Both the position numbers and the translations under genes were made by a program. From Massilia frigida (GTDB taxonomy: Bacteria; Pseudomonadota; Gammaproteobacteria; Burkholderiales; Burkholderiaceae_D): a stretch of DNA of 64,000 nucleotides. Position 1 is the stretch's first letter; each line of letters starts with the position of its first letter. The notes below the pieces were generated by a model that saw only the letters and a list, made by a program, of their open reading frames with translations, made no database searches and had not been told where the DNA came from. Location: contig NZ_WHJG01000032.1 of NCBI RefSeq assembly GCF_011682175.1, forward strand, positions 1-64,000. The letters run 5' to 3'. This document shows positions 1-10,945 of the stretch, piece by piece.

Positions 1-111
1 AACTTCTGCACCATCCGCTCCTGCCTCGACACCCTACGCAAACAAGGGCACAGCATGCTGGAAGTGCTGCGCCGTGCATTTGCTGGCGATCCGATCAGGC
101 CAACTGCGTAG
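1..111 (+). CDS. IS66-family transposase, C-terminal fragment
   Basis: The reading frame starts at base 1 with Asn-Phe-Cys and ends with TAG at 109-111. It matches the C-terminus of the full IS66 transposase of this window: both share the segment IRSCLDT and, further on, SMLEVLRRAF. The last residues differ (GDPIRPTA here), so the two elements belong to the same subgroup but are not identical copies. It is partial only because the window begins here; whether the whole gene is intact cannot be judged. Confidence 0.85.
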   Translation, partial: NFCTIRSCLDTLRKQGHSMLEVLRRAFAGDPIRPTA

Positions 112-126
112 CGGCTGAATAGTTAC
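1..126 (+). mobile_element. Right end of an IS66-family insertion sequence (partial)
   Basis: The window opens inside an IS66-family element. It keeps the last 36 codons of the transposase and the terminal inverted repeat GGCTGAATAGTTAC at 113-126, which is identical to the right end of the complete IS66-type copy at 33303-34800. The coding part differs from that copy at many positions, including the last residues, so this is a relative and not the same element. The left end lies outside the window. The element abuts and apparently truncates the ATPase gene on the opposite strand. Confidence 0.85.
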
Positions 127-1400
127 GAAATATTTAAAACTGTCCTCGTGCGCCATGTTCCGAGAATCGGACAAAACAACGAAAGCGATGCGCCATCGCG
201 CTTATAAGCTTGCGAAACGATAATATTATCCGTTTGAAGTTTCTGAATTACCAGGGGAGAGTGGGTATTGATGATAATCTGGCGCAGTGGATTGTCGGGA
301 CCCACGGCATAGTCAGTATCGACGGCCATGTCGGTCAAAAGCTGGACAATGGCGGGGATTCTCGCCGGGTGAATACCATTTTCCGGTTCCTCGAGACAAA
401 TTACGCCGCCAGCGTCAGCGTCTGCCCCAATAATAGACAGGGCAAGAAACCGCAGGGTTCCATCCGAAAGCGCACGTGCCTCATGACGTATGCCGCTGAC
501 GCTTTCCAAGTACAGCGTTTTTAACTGTCTGCGCTCATCCACATCGACGGTAAGGCTCTTCACATCCGGCAGCAGATTAGCCAATTGGCTTGCAACCTCA
601 TCGAATTTTTTCAAACGATCCAATGTCGCCGGCAAATGCTCGCCTGTGGACGAGACCTGACTCGACGCCAAAAAATCGTCTGGTTTGCGCAACGAGCTCG
701 ACTCAAGCTGCAAATTGATCCAGGACTGCATTTCACGCCGCGCCGCCAATGCAGTCGGACGGTCAATAGTATTTATATTGCTCAGCAGCGTGCGTTCAGC
801 CTTGTCAATCGGAATACTGATCGGCTGCCCTCCTCCGGTACCATCCTGGCGTATTTTCGCAACAGTTGGGTCGTCTTTATCCATATAGATAAAATCGATC
901 CGGCTAGTGCCGACATAAACGGAGTCAAGAAATTCCTGAGATACCGGAAAACCGAGACGCCGTTTTGCTTCGCCTTTTTGCACAAAATCCAGCGACTCAT
1001 GTGCGAGTTCAATTCCCTCCGGTTTAGAACCGGATGCGGCGACATATCGCAAACCCAACTTATACTGCAGGAACGTGACCTTTGGTTTAGCATTACGGCC
1101 AAAATCATCTGTGACAGTATCGTTCACCAAAAAATCGACTTCAAACTCCATTAATTGAGCTTGCCCGACTGCAGTTCGGGTAAACAACGACGACAGGTTG
1201 ACACGTTGGCGTCCGCTGTTTCGGATCCTGGTGGCGGCATCAATAATGGACGTATCCGCCAAATCCTTCAAAAACAGGATGGCGTCGAATAAATTGGATT
1301 TTCCCACGCCGTTTACACCGGCAATGCACGTGAAAGGGCCGAAGCGAACTTCAATATCCTCCAAACTCTTAAATCCATTAACTTTCAGCCGGGTTAGCAT
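123..1400 (-). CDS. AAA15/OLD-like ATPase, C-terminus probably truncated by IS66
   Basis: Predicted ATP-binding protein of the AAA15/AAA_21 type (SMC/RecF-like ABC ATPase head). Visible motifs are Walker A GVNGVGKSN around residues 28-36, an ABC signature LSDGTLR at 311-317, Walker B ICLEEPENG at 334-342 and the H-loop NTHSP at 378-382. The start at 1400 follows a strong GGAGG at 1406-1410 and lies 16 bases behind the proA stop, so it may be read from the proA operon. The third base of the last codon and the TAA stop (123-125) come from the inverted repeat of the adjacent IS66 element, so the natural C-terminus is probably missing. Base composition is visibly AT-richer than proA, which suggests transfer. 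Such ATPases often pair with a small TOPRIM/nuclease partner in defence loci; none is visible, and any downstream partner would have lain beyond the insertion. Confidence 0.8.
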   Translation of the reverse strand: MLTRLKVNGFKSLEDIEVRFGPFTCIAGVNGVGKSNLFDAILFLKDLADTSIIDAATRIRNSGRQRVNLSSLFTRTAVGQAQLMEFEVDFLVNDTVTDDFGRNAKPKVTFLQYKLGLRYVAASGSKPEGIELAHESLDFVQKGEAKRRLGFPVSQEFLDSVYVGTSRIDFIYMDKDDPTVAKIRQDGTGGGQPISIPIDKAERTLLSNINTIDRPTALAARREMQSWINLQLESSSLRKPDDFLASSQVSSTGEHLPATLDRLKKFDEVASQLANLLPDVKSLTVDVDERRQLKTLYLESVSGIRHEARALSDGTLRFLALSIIGADADAGGVICLEEPENGIHPARIPAIVQLLTDMAVDTDYAVGPDNPLRQIIINTHSPLVIQKLQTDNIIVSQAYKRDGASLSLFCPILGTWRTRTVLNIS

Positions 1401-1416
1401 ATGTTCCTCCGATAGC

Positions 1417-2682
1417 TCAATGCCTGACTTCGCCGTGGCCGAATACCACGTACTTCAGAGATGTTAATCCTTCCAATCCGACCGGGCCGCGCGCATGCAG
1501 CTTGTCGTTGGAGATGCCGATTTCGGCGCCCAGGCCATACTCGAAACCGTCCGCGAACCGGGTCGAGGCGTTCACCATCACCGACGCCGAATCGACTTCG
1601 CGCAAGAAGCGCAGCGCGTCGCTGTAGTCTTCGGTGATGATCGCTTCCGTGTGCTTCGACGAATAGGTGTTGATATGGTCGATCGCCGCGTCCAGCCCGT
1701 CCACCAGCTTGATCGACAGTACCGGCGCAAGGTACTCGGTGCTCCAGTCTTCTTCCACGGCGGCGACCAGGTGCGGGTAGCCGGCCAGCAGCGCCAGCGC
1801 TTCCGGATCGGCGCGCAGTTCGACTTCCTTGGTCGCGTACAGTGCCGCCAGGCGTGGCAGCACGGCCGGGGCGATGGCGCGCGCGACCAGCAGCGTTTCC
1901 ATGGTGTTGCAGGTTCCGTAGCGGTGGCACTTGGCGTTGAACGCGATCGCCACCGCTTTTTCCAGGTCGGCCCTGGTGTCGATGTAGACGTGGCAGATGC
2001 CGTCCAGGTGCTTGATCATCGGGACCGTGGCCTCGGCGATCAGGCGCGCGATCAAGCCCTTGCCGCCGCGCGGCACGATCACGTCGACATATTCCGGCAT
2101 GGTGATCAGCGCGCCGACGGCGGCGCGGTCGGTGGTGTCGACAATCTGCACGCCGTCGTTCGGCAGGCCGGCGCCGGCCAGGCCTTCGGCCACGATTTTC
2201 GCCAGTGCGCGGTTGCAGTTGATCGCTTCCGAGCCGCCGCGCAAAATGGTGGCGTTGCCGCTCTTGATGCACAGGCCCGCCGCGTCGACCGTGACGTTCG
2301 GACGCGCTTCGTAGATGATGCCGATCACGCCCAGCGGCACGCGCATCTGGCCCACCTGGATGCCGCTCGGGCGGAATTTCATGTTCGAGATTTCGCCGAT
2401 CGGGTCGGCCAGCGAGACGATCTGGCGCAAGCCTTCGACCATGGTGTCGATGGCCTTGTCCGACAGTTGCAGGCGGTCCAGCATGGCCGGCGCGAGACCG
2501 GCGGCGGCGGCCGCATCGAGATCGAGCTGGTTGGCCGCGCGCAGCAGCGCGCTGTCGCGCACGATCGCATCGGCGATCAGGAGCAGCGCGCGGTTGCGCG
2601 TGGCGCTGTCGGACCTTGCCATGGCGCGCGAAGCGGCGCGGGCGCGCTGGCCGACCTGTTGCATGTATTCGGTAATGTTCAT
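1417..2682 (-). CDS. proA: Gamma-glutamyl phosphate reductase (glutamate-5-semialdehyde dehydrogenase)
   Basis: Second step of proline biosynthesis: NADPH-dependent reduction of gamma-glutamyl phosphate to glutamate-5-semialdehyde in the cytoplasm. The 421-residue product has the usual length and the aldehyde dehydrogenase-like fold signature, including [20 protein letters not shown] and the catalytic cysteine region [12 protein letters not shown]. The start at 2682 ([10 protein letters not shown]) is preferred over the ATG 45 bases upstream because it gives the usual N-terminus. It is the fourth gene of the run leuS-lptE-holA-proA, about 64 bases behind holA. Confidence 0.96.
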   Translation of the reverse strand: MNITEYMQQVGQRARAASRAMARSDSATRNRALLLIADAIVRDSALLRAANQLDLDAAAAAGLAPAMLDRLQLSDKAIDTMVEGLRQIVSLADPIGEISNMKFRPSGIQVGQMRVPLGVIGIIYEARPNVTVDAAGLCIKSGNATILRGGSEAINCNRALAKIVAEGLAGAGLPNDGVQIVDTTDRAAVGALITMPEYVDVIVPRGGKGLIARLIAEATVPMIKHLDGICHVYIDTRADLEKAVAIAFNAKCHRYGTCNTMETLLVARAIAPAVLPRLAALYATKEVELRADPEALALLAGYPHLVAAVEEDWSTEYLAPVLSIKLVDGLDAAIDHINTYSSKHTEAIITEDYSDALRFLREVDSASVMVNASTRFADGFEYGLGAEIGISNDKLHARGPVGLEGLTSLKYVVFGHGEVRH

Positions 2683-2746
2683 TATCTCGTCTACGTAGGT
2701 GAAGCGCATTCGTCGCGCAGGCACCATGGTAGCGTGCCGCTGCGGT

Positions 2747-3763
2747 CTATCCGCGCGTTACTTTCAAGGCCAGCTGCAGCATCGCATCCCAGGCGTCGCC
2801 CGCGAAGCCCTTGGCGCGCAGGCCCTTGATCATCTTGTCGACCTGCGCGGCGTCGCGCATCGCGCCTTCCAGGGTCGGGAGCGAGATGCGGCGCAGCGCC
2901 GGTTCCATCATGCGTTCGCGCGGACCCCAGATGCGGTATTCCTTGAGCAGCATGCCGAGCGGCCTTCCCTGCGCCATCCCGGATTTCAATTTTAACAGCG
3001 TACGGATTTCTTCGGCGACCGCCCATAAAACCAGCGGCAGCGCCTCGCCCTCGCCTTTCAGGCCTTCGAGCATGCGCACCAGGCGCGCCGGATCGCCCGC
3101 CAGCATCGCCTCGGACAGCTTGAACACGTCGTAGCGCGCCACGTTGAGCACCGCGTCGTGAATCTGCTCGAACGTCAGCTTGCCCGGATCGTGCAGCAGC
3201 GCCAGCTTCTGGATTTCCTGGTGCGCCGCCAGCAGGTTGCCTTCGACCCGGTCGGCGATGAAGTCGAGCGACTGGCGGTCGGCGGAGAGGCCATGCGCGG
3301 CCAGGCGCGTGCCGATCCAGCCAGGCAACTGAGCGCGTTCGACCGCCGGAATCTCGATGTACACCGCGGCCTGCTGCAAGGCGCCGACCCAGGCCGCCTT
3401 GGCGGTCTGCCAGTCGAGCTTGGGCAGGGTGATCAGGGTCAGGTTATCGGGACTGAGGTCCTTGGCATAGCTTTGCAGCGCCGCGCCGCCATCCTTGCCC
3501 GGTTTGCCGGTCGGGATGCGCAGTTCGATCAGCTTCTTGTCGCCGAACAGCGACAAGGCCTGGTTCGCGGCCAGCAGCTCGCCCCATTTGAAGGTGCGCT
3601 CCACCGTCAGCACGTCGCGCTCCGAATAGCCGTTGGCGCGCGCGGCGCGGCGGATCTTGTCGGCCGCCTCCAGCGCCAGCAGATGCTCGTCGCTGGAGAT
3701 CACGTACAGCGGCGCGATCGTCTTGGCCAGGTGCCCTTCGAGGGCGTCAAAGCGCAGTTGCAT
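2747..3763 (-). CDS. holA: DNA polymerase III delta subunit
   Basis: Clamp-loader subunit that opens the beta sliding clamp during replication. The 338-residue protein begins [14 protein letters not shown] and has the typical delta features: an N-terminal degenerate AAA+ domain containing [16 protein letters not shown], a middle region with [18 protein letters not shown], and a C-terminal helical collar domain. It starts 9 bases after the lptE stop codon, consistent with co-transcription in the conserved betaproteobacterial order leuS-lptE-holA. Confidence 0.95.
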   Translation of the reverse strand: MQLRFDALEGHLAKTIAPLYVISSDEHLLALEAADKIRRAARANGYSERDVLTVERTFKWGELLAANQALSLFGDKKLIELRIPTGKPGKDGGAALQSYAKDLSPDNLTLITLPKLDWQTAKAAWVGALQQAAVYIEIPAVERAQLPGWIGTRLAAHGLSADRQSLDFIADRVEGNLLAAHQEIQKLALLHDPGKLTFEQIHDAVLNVARYDVFKLSEAMLAGDPARLVRMLEGLKGEGEALPLVLWAVAEEIRTLLKLKSGMAQGRPLGMLLKEYRIWGPRERMMEPALRRISLPTLEGAMRDAAQVDKMIKGLRAKGFAGDAWDAMLQLALKVTRG

Positions 3764-3772
3764 CGCTCATGC

Positions 3773-4291
3773 TCATGTGGGCTTGACCGCCACCAGGCGG
3801 CGCAGCACCTGCTGTACCAGGTCGGTCTGCATGTCGCGGTACAGCAGCACTTCTTCCGATTCCTTGCCCAGCACCTGGCTCTCGTTGAAGGTAATCGAGC
3901 GCTTGAGCGAGATCTCGGTGGCCGGCAGCAGTTCAAAGCCCTTGGCGTCGCGCAGGCGGAACACCAGGGTGTACGTGAGCAGATACTCGCGCACGCGGCC
4001 CTGGGCGTTGAGCGAGAGGATCTGCTTGCCGCGCGTTTCCGACAGCACGTCGAACAGGGTCTCGGCCTTGGACGCATCGGTCAGCACCTGCACGGCGTCG
4101 CCGCCGCGCAGGTTGCGTTTCAATTCCGTGCCGAGCGCCGACGTTTCGGGGAACGCCAGGTAGATGCTGTGGAACGGCATGTTGAATTGGCCGTTCGAGC
4201 CGCGCAGCTGGAAGCCGCACGCGGACAAGGTCGCGAGCAGCACCAAAGCAAAGGTGGCGCGCAGCACGGTGGCGGAGCGAAGGATCGTCAT
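3773..4291 (-). CDS. lptE: LPS-assembly lipoprotein LptE
   Basis: Outer-membrane lipoprotein that plugs and helps assemble the LptD barrel for lipopolysaccharide export. The 172-residue precursor has a signal peptide ending in the lipobox LSAC with the lipidated cysteine at residue 25, followed by the family-typical GFQLRG. It follows leuS after 3 bases and precedes holA by 9 bases. Its partner lptD lies in the same window at 24223-26451. Confidence 0.95.
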   Translation of the reverse strand: MTILRSATVLRATFALVLLATLSACGFQLRGSNGQFNMPFHSIYLAFPETSALGTELKRNLRGGDAVQVLTDASKAETLFDVLSETRGKQILSLNAQGRVREYLLTYTLVFRLRDAKGFELLPATEISLKRSITFNESQVLGKESEEVLLYRDMQTDLVQQVLRRLVAVKPT

Positions 4292-4294
4292 CGC

Positions 4295-7102
<2,808 letters not shown>

Positions 7103-7197
7103 TTACGGAGCTGCCGAAAAGCGCACCACATGCCAAGCCGGCCGCTCTTTTCCCTGAACTTTGCTGAACTATCCGGCCATATCGACGTCTAATTGAC

Positions 7198-7692
7198 ATG
7201 ATGAGCAATTTCGACACGACAGACTACGTGCGGAAGCTGGAGTTGGCAGGTTTGCCACAACAGCAGGCGGAGGTGCATGCACAAGCGTTGGCCAAGATGA
7301 TGGACAAGGCCAACCAGGAGGCTCAACTGTTGACCCTGCAATACAATTTGCAAACCTCAAGCCATGAATCGGAAGCGCGTTTGATGTCGCACGTGACAAA
7401 CGCCAGAAAGGTCCTGAGCGCCGAAATCGCACTGCAGAATGCAAAAATTGACGCGCTCAAGTCGTTCCTTGATGTACGAATGGACCAGCGAGGACTCATC
7501 TCGCGCGACCTCTCCTATCTCTACATGGGAGTGTTGATCGGCGTAACGCTCGCCATGCTTACCAAAATAATATTCTTTTGGCATGCAGTTCGCTCGATCC
7601 TGATGCAGTCATCAAGCACGGCTCAAGCGATGTCGCTGCATATTCTGTTGAACCGAATACCACGTACCGGAGACTGCTGTCATGACAATTGA
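7198..7692 (+). CDS. DUF1640-like coiled-coil membrane protein
   Basis: Unknown function. The 164-residue protein begins with a segment typical of DUF1640/CCDC90-like proteins (a short FDTTDYVRKLELAGLPQQQA-type helix), followed by a predicted coiled coil over roughly residues 30-100 and one hydrophobic segment YMGVLIGVTLAMLTKIIFF near 110-130. Homologues usually end soon after the membrane segment; here about 35 extra residues follow, and the gene overlaps the next by 11 bases. The next gene encodes a paralogue, so the two products may form a membrane-anchored coiled-coil complex (inference). Codon 1 could be either of two adjacent ATGs at 7198 or 7201. Confidence 0.6.
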   Translation: MMSNFDTTDYVRKLELAGLPQQQAEVHAQALAKMMDKANQEAQLLTLQYNLQTSSHESEARLMSHVTNARKVLSAEIALQNAKIDALKSFLDVRMDQRGLISRDLSYLYMGVLIGVTLAMLTKIIFFWHAVRSILMQSSSTAQAMSLHILLNRIPRTGDCCHDN

Positions 7693-8194
7693 ATTCGATG
7701 CGATTGGACACGCCCAGCAGTTGGAATCGGCCGGGGTAGCCAGAAACCAGGCGGACTTGCATGCCAAGGCACTGACCGAGGTGGCGAGCGCGGGGGTGTC
7801 GACATCCGACCATGTGCAAATGAAGGACGAGTGGCAACGCGATATTCGTCGGTCGGAAGAACGATTAAGTTCGCAAATCACTCTGGCAAAGACGGAACTC
7901 AGCGCCGAACTACAGACATTCAGAACCGAATCAAGCGCAAAAATCGAGGTGCTCGACGCCAAAATCGACGGTGTCCGAACCGACCTGACCACCAACATCG
8001 ACGGTGTCCGAACCGATCTGACCGCCAAAATCGACGCTGTCCGAACCGATCTGACCGCCAAAATCGACGGTGTCCGAACCGACCTGAACGCGAAGGTCGA
8101 TTCGGTAAAAGAGGCATTGACCGTGCACCGCTGGCTACTCGGCGTCCTTCTCGTCATGAACAGCGCGATTTTTGCCAGGATATACTTCCCTTGA
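7682..8194 (+). CDS. DUF1640-like coiled-coil membrane protein with 11-residue repeats
   Basis: Paralogue of the preceding gene, overlapping its end by 11 bases. The 170-residue protein begins with a similar segment (IEFDAIGHAQQLESAGV), then a long predicted coiled coil, then a C-terminal membrane anchor WLLGVLLVMNSAIFARIYF with almost no tail. The coiled coil contains four near-perfect copies of an 11-residue unit of the type KIDGVRTDLTA plus a degenerate fifth. Hendecad repeats fit a parallel coiled coil of slightly right-handed pitch. Function unknown; the related mitochondrial family (MCUR1/CCDC90) is membrane-anchored and coiled-coil, but transfer of function would be speculative. Confidence 0.65.
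   Translation: MTIEFDAIGHAQQLESAGVARNQADLHAKALTEVASAGVSTSDHVQMKDEWQRDIRRSEERLSSQITLAKTELSAELQTFRTESSAKIEVLDAKIDGVRTDLTTNIDGVRTDLTAKIDAVRTDLTAKIDGVRTDLNAKVDSVKEALTVHRWLLGVLLVMNSAIFARIYFP
7961..8092 (+). repeat. Four tandem 33-bp repeats inside the coiled-coil gene
   Basis: Units at 7961-7993, 7994-8026, 8027-8059 and 8060-8092, each beginning AAAATCGACG or a close variant, with a degenerate fifth unit from 8093. The unit length is a multiple of three, so copy-number change would lengthen the coiled coil by 11 residues per unit without a frameshift. The near-identity at DNA level suggests recent duplication. Confidence 0.95.
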
Positions 8195-8258
8195 TGCCCC
8201 CTTTAAAGACAGTGCGCGCAGGGTAAAATGGCCTTTTTTGCCACTTGCAGGGCACCAC

Positions 8259-9029
8259 ATGGTTCTCTACCAGGAACACCCGCCTCACCCCGCGCTGGCG
8301 CCGTATCTGGCCTGCCTGTGGACCTGCCAGGTGCTGCCAGGCGCCTCACCTGTCACGCACCGGGTGCTGCCCGATAACTGCATGGATATCCTGTGGCAGG
8401 ATGTGGCCGCGCTGAGCCGCGTATCCGGCATGATGAGCACGGTCGTCCACGTTCCCGTGCACCAGCCCGTGCGCACCGTCGCCGCCCGCTTCAAGCCGGG
8501 TGCCGCCGCGTACTTTTTCGCCATGCCGCTGCACGAACTGGCTGACCAGCATCCTCTGCTGGACGAGCTGTGGGGCGGCGCCACGGCGCGCCAGTTCACC
8601 GACGCCCTGTGGTCGCGCACACTCTCCGACGTCGACGCCGTGGGCACCGTCGAACGCTTGCTGCTGCAGCGCCTGCGCAGCGCAGGCACCACCATGGCAC
8701 CCGGCCTAGTCGACGCCGCCGTGGGCGCCATCGAACAATCCGGCGGCACCATGCGCATCGAGACGCTGGCCACGCAGTTGGGCGTGTCGCGCCAGCACCT
8801 CTCCAGCCAGTTCCGCGCCAGAGTCGGCCTGGGCGCCAAGCAGTTCGCGCGCGTGTGCCGCTTCCGCCAGGCGAGCGAACGCATCCGCGCCGCCGCACGC
8901 GATGCAAACCAGCTCGACTGGGCATGCCTCGCACTCGATCTTGGCTATTACGACCAGCCGCACCTGATCCACGAATTTCGCCAATTGGCGGGCAGCACGC
9001 CGGAATCGTTCGCCGCGCCGCCGGCCTGA
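8259..9029 (+). CDS. AraC-family transcriptional regulator
   Basis: DNA-binding regulator of 256 residues. The N-terminal half (ALAPYLACLWTCQV, VLPDNCMDILW) matches the sensor domain common in AraC proteins of the DUF6597 type; the C-terminal third contains the double helix-turn-helix, with MRIETLATQLGVSRQHLSSQ and LALDLGYYDQPHLIHEFRQL. The start at 8259 gives a normal N-terminus; an upstream in-frame ATG at 8172 would add 29 atypical residues. It precedes a VOC-family gene by about 70 bases in the same direction, a common pairing that suggests the regulator controls it. The ligand is unknown. Confidence 0.85.
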   Translation: MVLYQEHPPHPALAPYLACLWTCQVLPGASPVTHRVLPDNCMDILWQDVAALSRVSGMMSTVVHVPVHQPVRTVAARFKPGAAAYFFAMPLHELADQHPLLDELWGGATARQFTDALWSRTLSDVDAVGTVERLLLQRLRSAGTTMAPGLVDAAVGAIEQSGGTMRIETLATQLGVSRQHLSSQFRARVGLGAKQFARVCRFRQASERIRAAARDANQLDWACLALDLGYYDQPHLIHEFRQLAGSTPESFAAPPA

Positions 9030-9101
9030 CCGCCTTACATTTTTACAATACAAACGCGGCGCTCCATGGCAGGATGCTGCTTTGCACTCAAGGAGACGAA
9101 T

Positions 9102-9464
9102 ATGATCAACGGAATGCGCACTGTCTGCTACCCGGTCCAGGATATGGACGCGGCCAAGGCCTGGTTTACCGAGGTGTTCCGCACCGCCCCCTACTTCGAT
9201 CAGCCGTTCTATATCGGCTTCGAAATCGGCGGCTTCGAGCTGGGCCTGCACCCGGGCGAACCCGGCATGCCCGGCTGCGTGGCGTACTGGGGCGTGGATG
9301 ACATCGAGGCGGAAACCGACCGCATCACGGGCCTGGGCGCGAGTATCCACTCGGCCATCCAGGACGTGGGCGAGGGGATCAAGGTGGTCGAGCTAAAGGA
9401 TCCGTTCGGCAATACGCTGGGGCTGATCTACAACCCGAATTTCGACCTCAAGAAGGTGCGTTAA
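9102..9464 (+). CDS. VOC (glyoxalase/bleomycin resistance) family protein
   Basis: Small metal-binding fold protein of 120 residues. It shows the beta-alpha-beta-beta-beta pattern of one VOC module: MRTVCYPVQDMDAAKAWFTE at the start and KVVELKDPFGNTLGLIYNP at the end. A good ribosome binding site AAGGAGA lies at 9090-9096. Substrate cannot be told; members include glyoxalases, dioxygenases and resistance proteins. It probably belongs with the AraC regulator upstream. Confidence 0.8.
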   Translation: MINGMRTVCYPVQDMDAAKAWFTEVFRTAPYFDQPFYIGFEIGGFELGLHPGEPGMPGCVAYWGVDDIEAETDRITGLGASIHSAIQDVGEGIKVVELKDPFGNTLGLIYNPNFDLKKVR

Positions 9465-9482
9465 GCGCCAGCCGGAAACCTG

Positions 9483-9507
9483 TGCGCGGGCACGCGCTGC
9501 CCGCGCA
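9483..9507. terminator. Hairpin between convergent genes
   Basis: Perfect 10-bp stem TGCGCGGGCA / TGCCCGCGCA with a 5-base loop, between the ends of the VOC gene (+) and the barstar-like gene (-). There is no T tract, so termination is likely but not certain. Confidence 0.45.
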
Positions 9508-9519
9508 GCATGAAGCCGG

Positions 9520-9846
9520 TCAGCGCAACACCAGCGCCAGCGCCGGCTTTTCGCCGTAATCCTCGTAGCGCTCGTTGATGCCGGCGATGCAGAAAGTCAT
9601 CTCGTCGAGCAGGTCGGGCACGCGCTCGCGCATCGATGCGGCATCCTTGACGACGATTTCCAGCACCTCGTTCGGTTTCAGCCGGAATTTGGTCATGCCG
9701 TCTTCGTCGCGCAGATAGCTCAGGCAATCGACCCAGGCATCCATCGTGTTGGCGTAAAACTCGGGAAACCCGAACGCCGCGCGGCTTTCGGAATGAAAGG
9801 TATCCCAGCCGAGGATCGAGGCACCATTGAGTTCAGCGCTGGCCAT
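9520..9846 (-). CDS. Barstar-family protein (ribonuclease inhibitor-like), orphan
   Basis: Protein of 108 residues resembling barstar, the intracellular inhibitor of barnase-type ribonucleases. The typical segment is seen as FPEFYANTMDAWVDCLSYL with the preceding ILGWDTFHSE. No barnase-like gene is visible in the neighbourhood. The start codon lies one base after the exbD stop codon, and its ribosome binding site AAGGAG lies within the exbD end, so translation is probably coupled to exbBD. Function here is unknown: it could protect against a toxin encoded elsewhere or have been recruited for another role. Confidence 0.75.
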   Translation of the reverse strand: MASAELNGASILGWDTFHSESRAAFGFPEFYANTMDAWVDCLSYLRDEDGMTKFRLKPNEVLEIVVKDAASMRERVPDLLDEMTFCIAGINERYEDYGEKPALALVLR

Positions 9847-9847
9847 G

Positions 9848-10270
9848 TTATTTCTCCTTTTTTGGATCGGTCACGAAGCCCAGCTTGCTCAATCCGTGGG
9901 ACTGTGCCGCCGCCATGACCTGGGCCACGACTTCGTAACGGGTGTTTTTGTCTGCGCGCAGCTGCAATTCGGGTTGCGGGGCTTGGCGCGCGGCCTGCAG
10001 CAGGCGCGCGTCGAGTCCGGGCACGTCGACCTGCTCCCCGCCCCAATGCAGCACGCCGGCCGCATCGATGGCGATGGTGACCGTGTGCGGCTGCTGCTGC
10101 GCTGCCGCAGCCTGCGCGCGCGGCAGGTCGAGCTTGACCGCATGCGTGAACATGGGCGCAGTGATGATGAAAATGACGAGCAGCACCAGCATCACGTCGA
10201 CCATCGGGGTCACGTTAATATCGCTCATCATCGACTGCTGGCGCGATGGATTGAAGCTGCCGAATGCCAT
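9848..10270 (-). CDS. exbD: Biopolymer transport protein ExbD/TolR
   Basis: Proton-channel subunit of a TonB- or Tol-type energy transducing complex in the inner membrane. The 140-residue protein has the family N-terminus with MSDINVTPMVDVMLVLLVIF, including the membrane aspartate needed for proton flow, then a periplasmic domain. The start at 10270 (MAFGSFN) is 10 bases after the exbB stop. The tonB in the same window (54991) is a possible but unproven partner; tolR is the alternative assignment. Confidence 0.88.
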   Translation of the reverse strand: MAFGSFNPSRQQSMMSDINVTPMVDVMLVLLVIFIITAPMFTHAVKLDLPRAQAAAAQQQPHTVTIAIDAAGVLHWGGEQVDVPGLDARLLQAARQAPQPELQLRADKNTRYEVVAQVMAAAQSHGLSKLGFVTDPKKEK

Positions 10271-10280
10271 GCCGTTCCCC

Positions 10281-10937
10281 TTATTTGCTGAAGTAGGAAT
10301 GCAAATCGTGGGCAAATCCGTCCAGCTCGGCGAGGGTCAGCCGATTCAGGCGGTTCAATCCGTTATACGCCAACACGGCGGGAATGGCCACCACCAGCCC
10401 GAAGCCGGTCATGATCAGGGCTTCCCCGACCGGCCCGGCGATCTTGTCGATCTGCACGATGCCGGCTGCGGACACATTCGACAGCGCATGATAAATCCCC
10501 CACACGGTGCCCAGCAGCCCCACGAACGGGGCGGTGGCGCCGATCGAGGCCAGCACGGTCAGTCCGCTTTCGATGCGGTGGGTGGCGCGCGTGATTTCCT
10601 GGCGCAGCACGCGGATAATCTGTTCGTCCTTGCTCATTGCGCCGGCCAGGGTGGCGGCGCCAGCGGCATGCGCCAGCCCTTGCGCGGGCAGCGGCGCATA
10701 GACGCCCTCGCGGTCGGCCAGGCTCAGCAGGGCGATGCCGTCGTGCAGCGTGGGGGCGCCCCAGAAGGCGTCCAGCGCCGGCGCCGCACGGCGCACGCGC
10801 CAGGTGCTGAGCGCCTTGGACAGGATGAAGAACCAGCTCACCAGCGACATCAGCATCAGCACATACGCCACCGCGTGGCTGATCGCGTCGCCCTGTTCCC
10901 AGTAGCGCGCAACGCTGAAGTGATTGACCGGTGGCAT
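10281..10937 (-). CDS. exbB: MotA/TolQ/ExbB proton channel family protein
   Basis: Inner-membrane channel subunit that works with ExbD. The 218-residue protein has three hydrophobic segments and the family core LASIGATAPFVGLLGTVWGI followed by GEALIMTGFGLVVAIPAVLAYN. The start at 10937 (MPPVNHFSV) lies 8 bases after dapB; the reading frame continues upstream in antisense-like sequence and was trimmed. Placement between dapB and exbD indicates an operon. Confidence 0.9.
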   Translation of the reverse strand: MPPVNHFSVARYWEQGDAISHAVAYVLMLMSLVSWFFILSKALSTWRVRRAAPALDAFWGAPTLHDGIALLSLADREGVYAPLPAQGLAHAAGAATLAGAMSKDEQIIRVLRQEITRATHRIESGLTVLASIGATAPFVGLLGTVWGIYHALSNVSAAGIVQIDKIAGPVGEALIMTGFGLVVAIPAVLAYNGLNRLNRLTLAELDGFAHDLHSYFSK

Positions 10938-10945
10938 GGCGCCGC

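Noticed and set aside
7831-8226. Additional open frames across the 33-bp repeats on both strands
   Set aside because: A repeat whose length is a multiple of three without stops leaves several frames open; the + frame 7682-8194 has a sensible head and membrane anchor.
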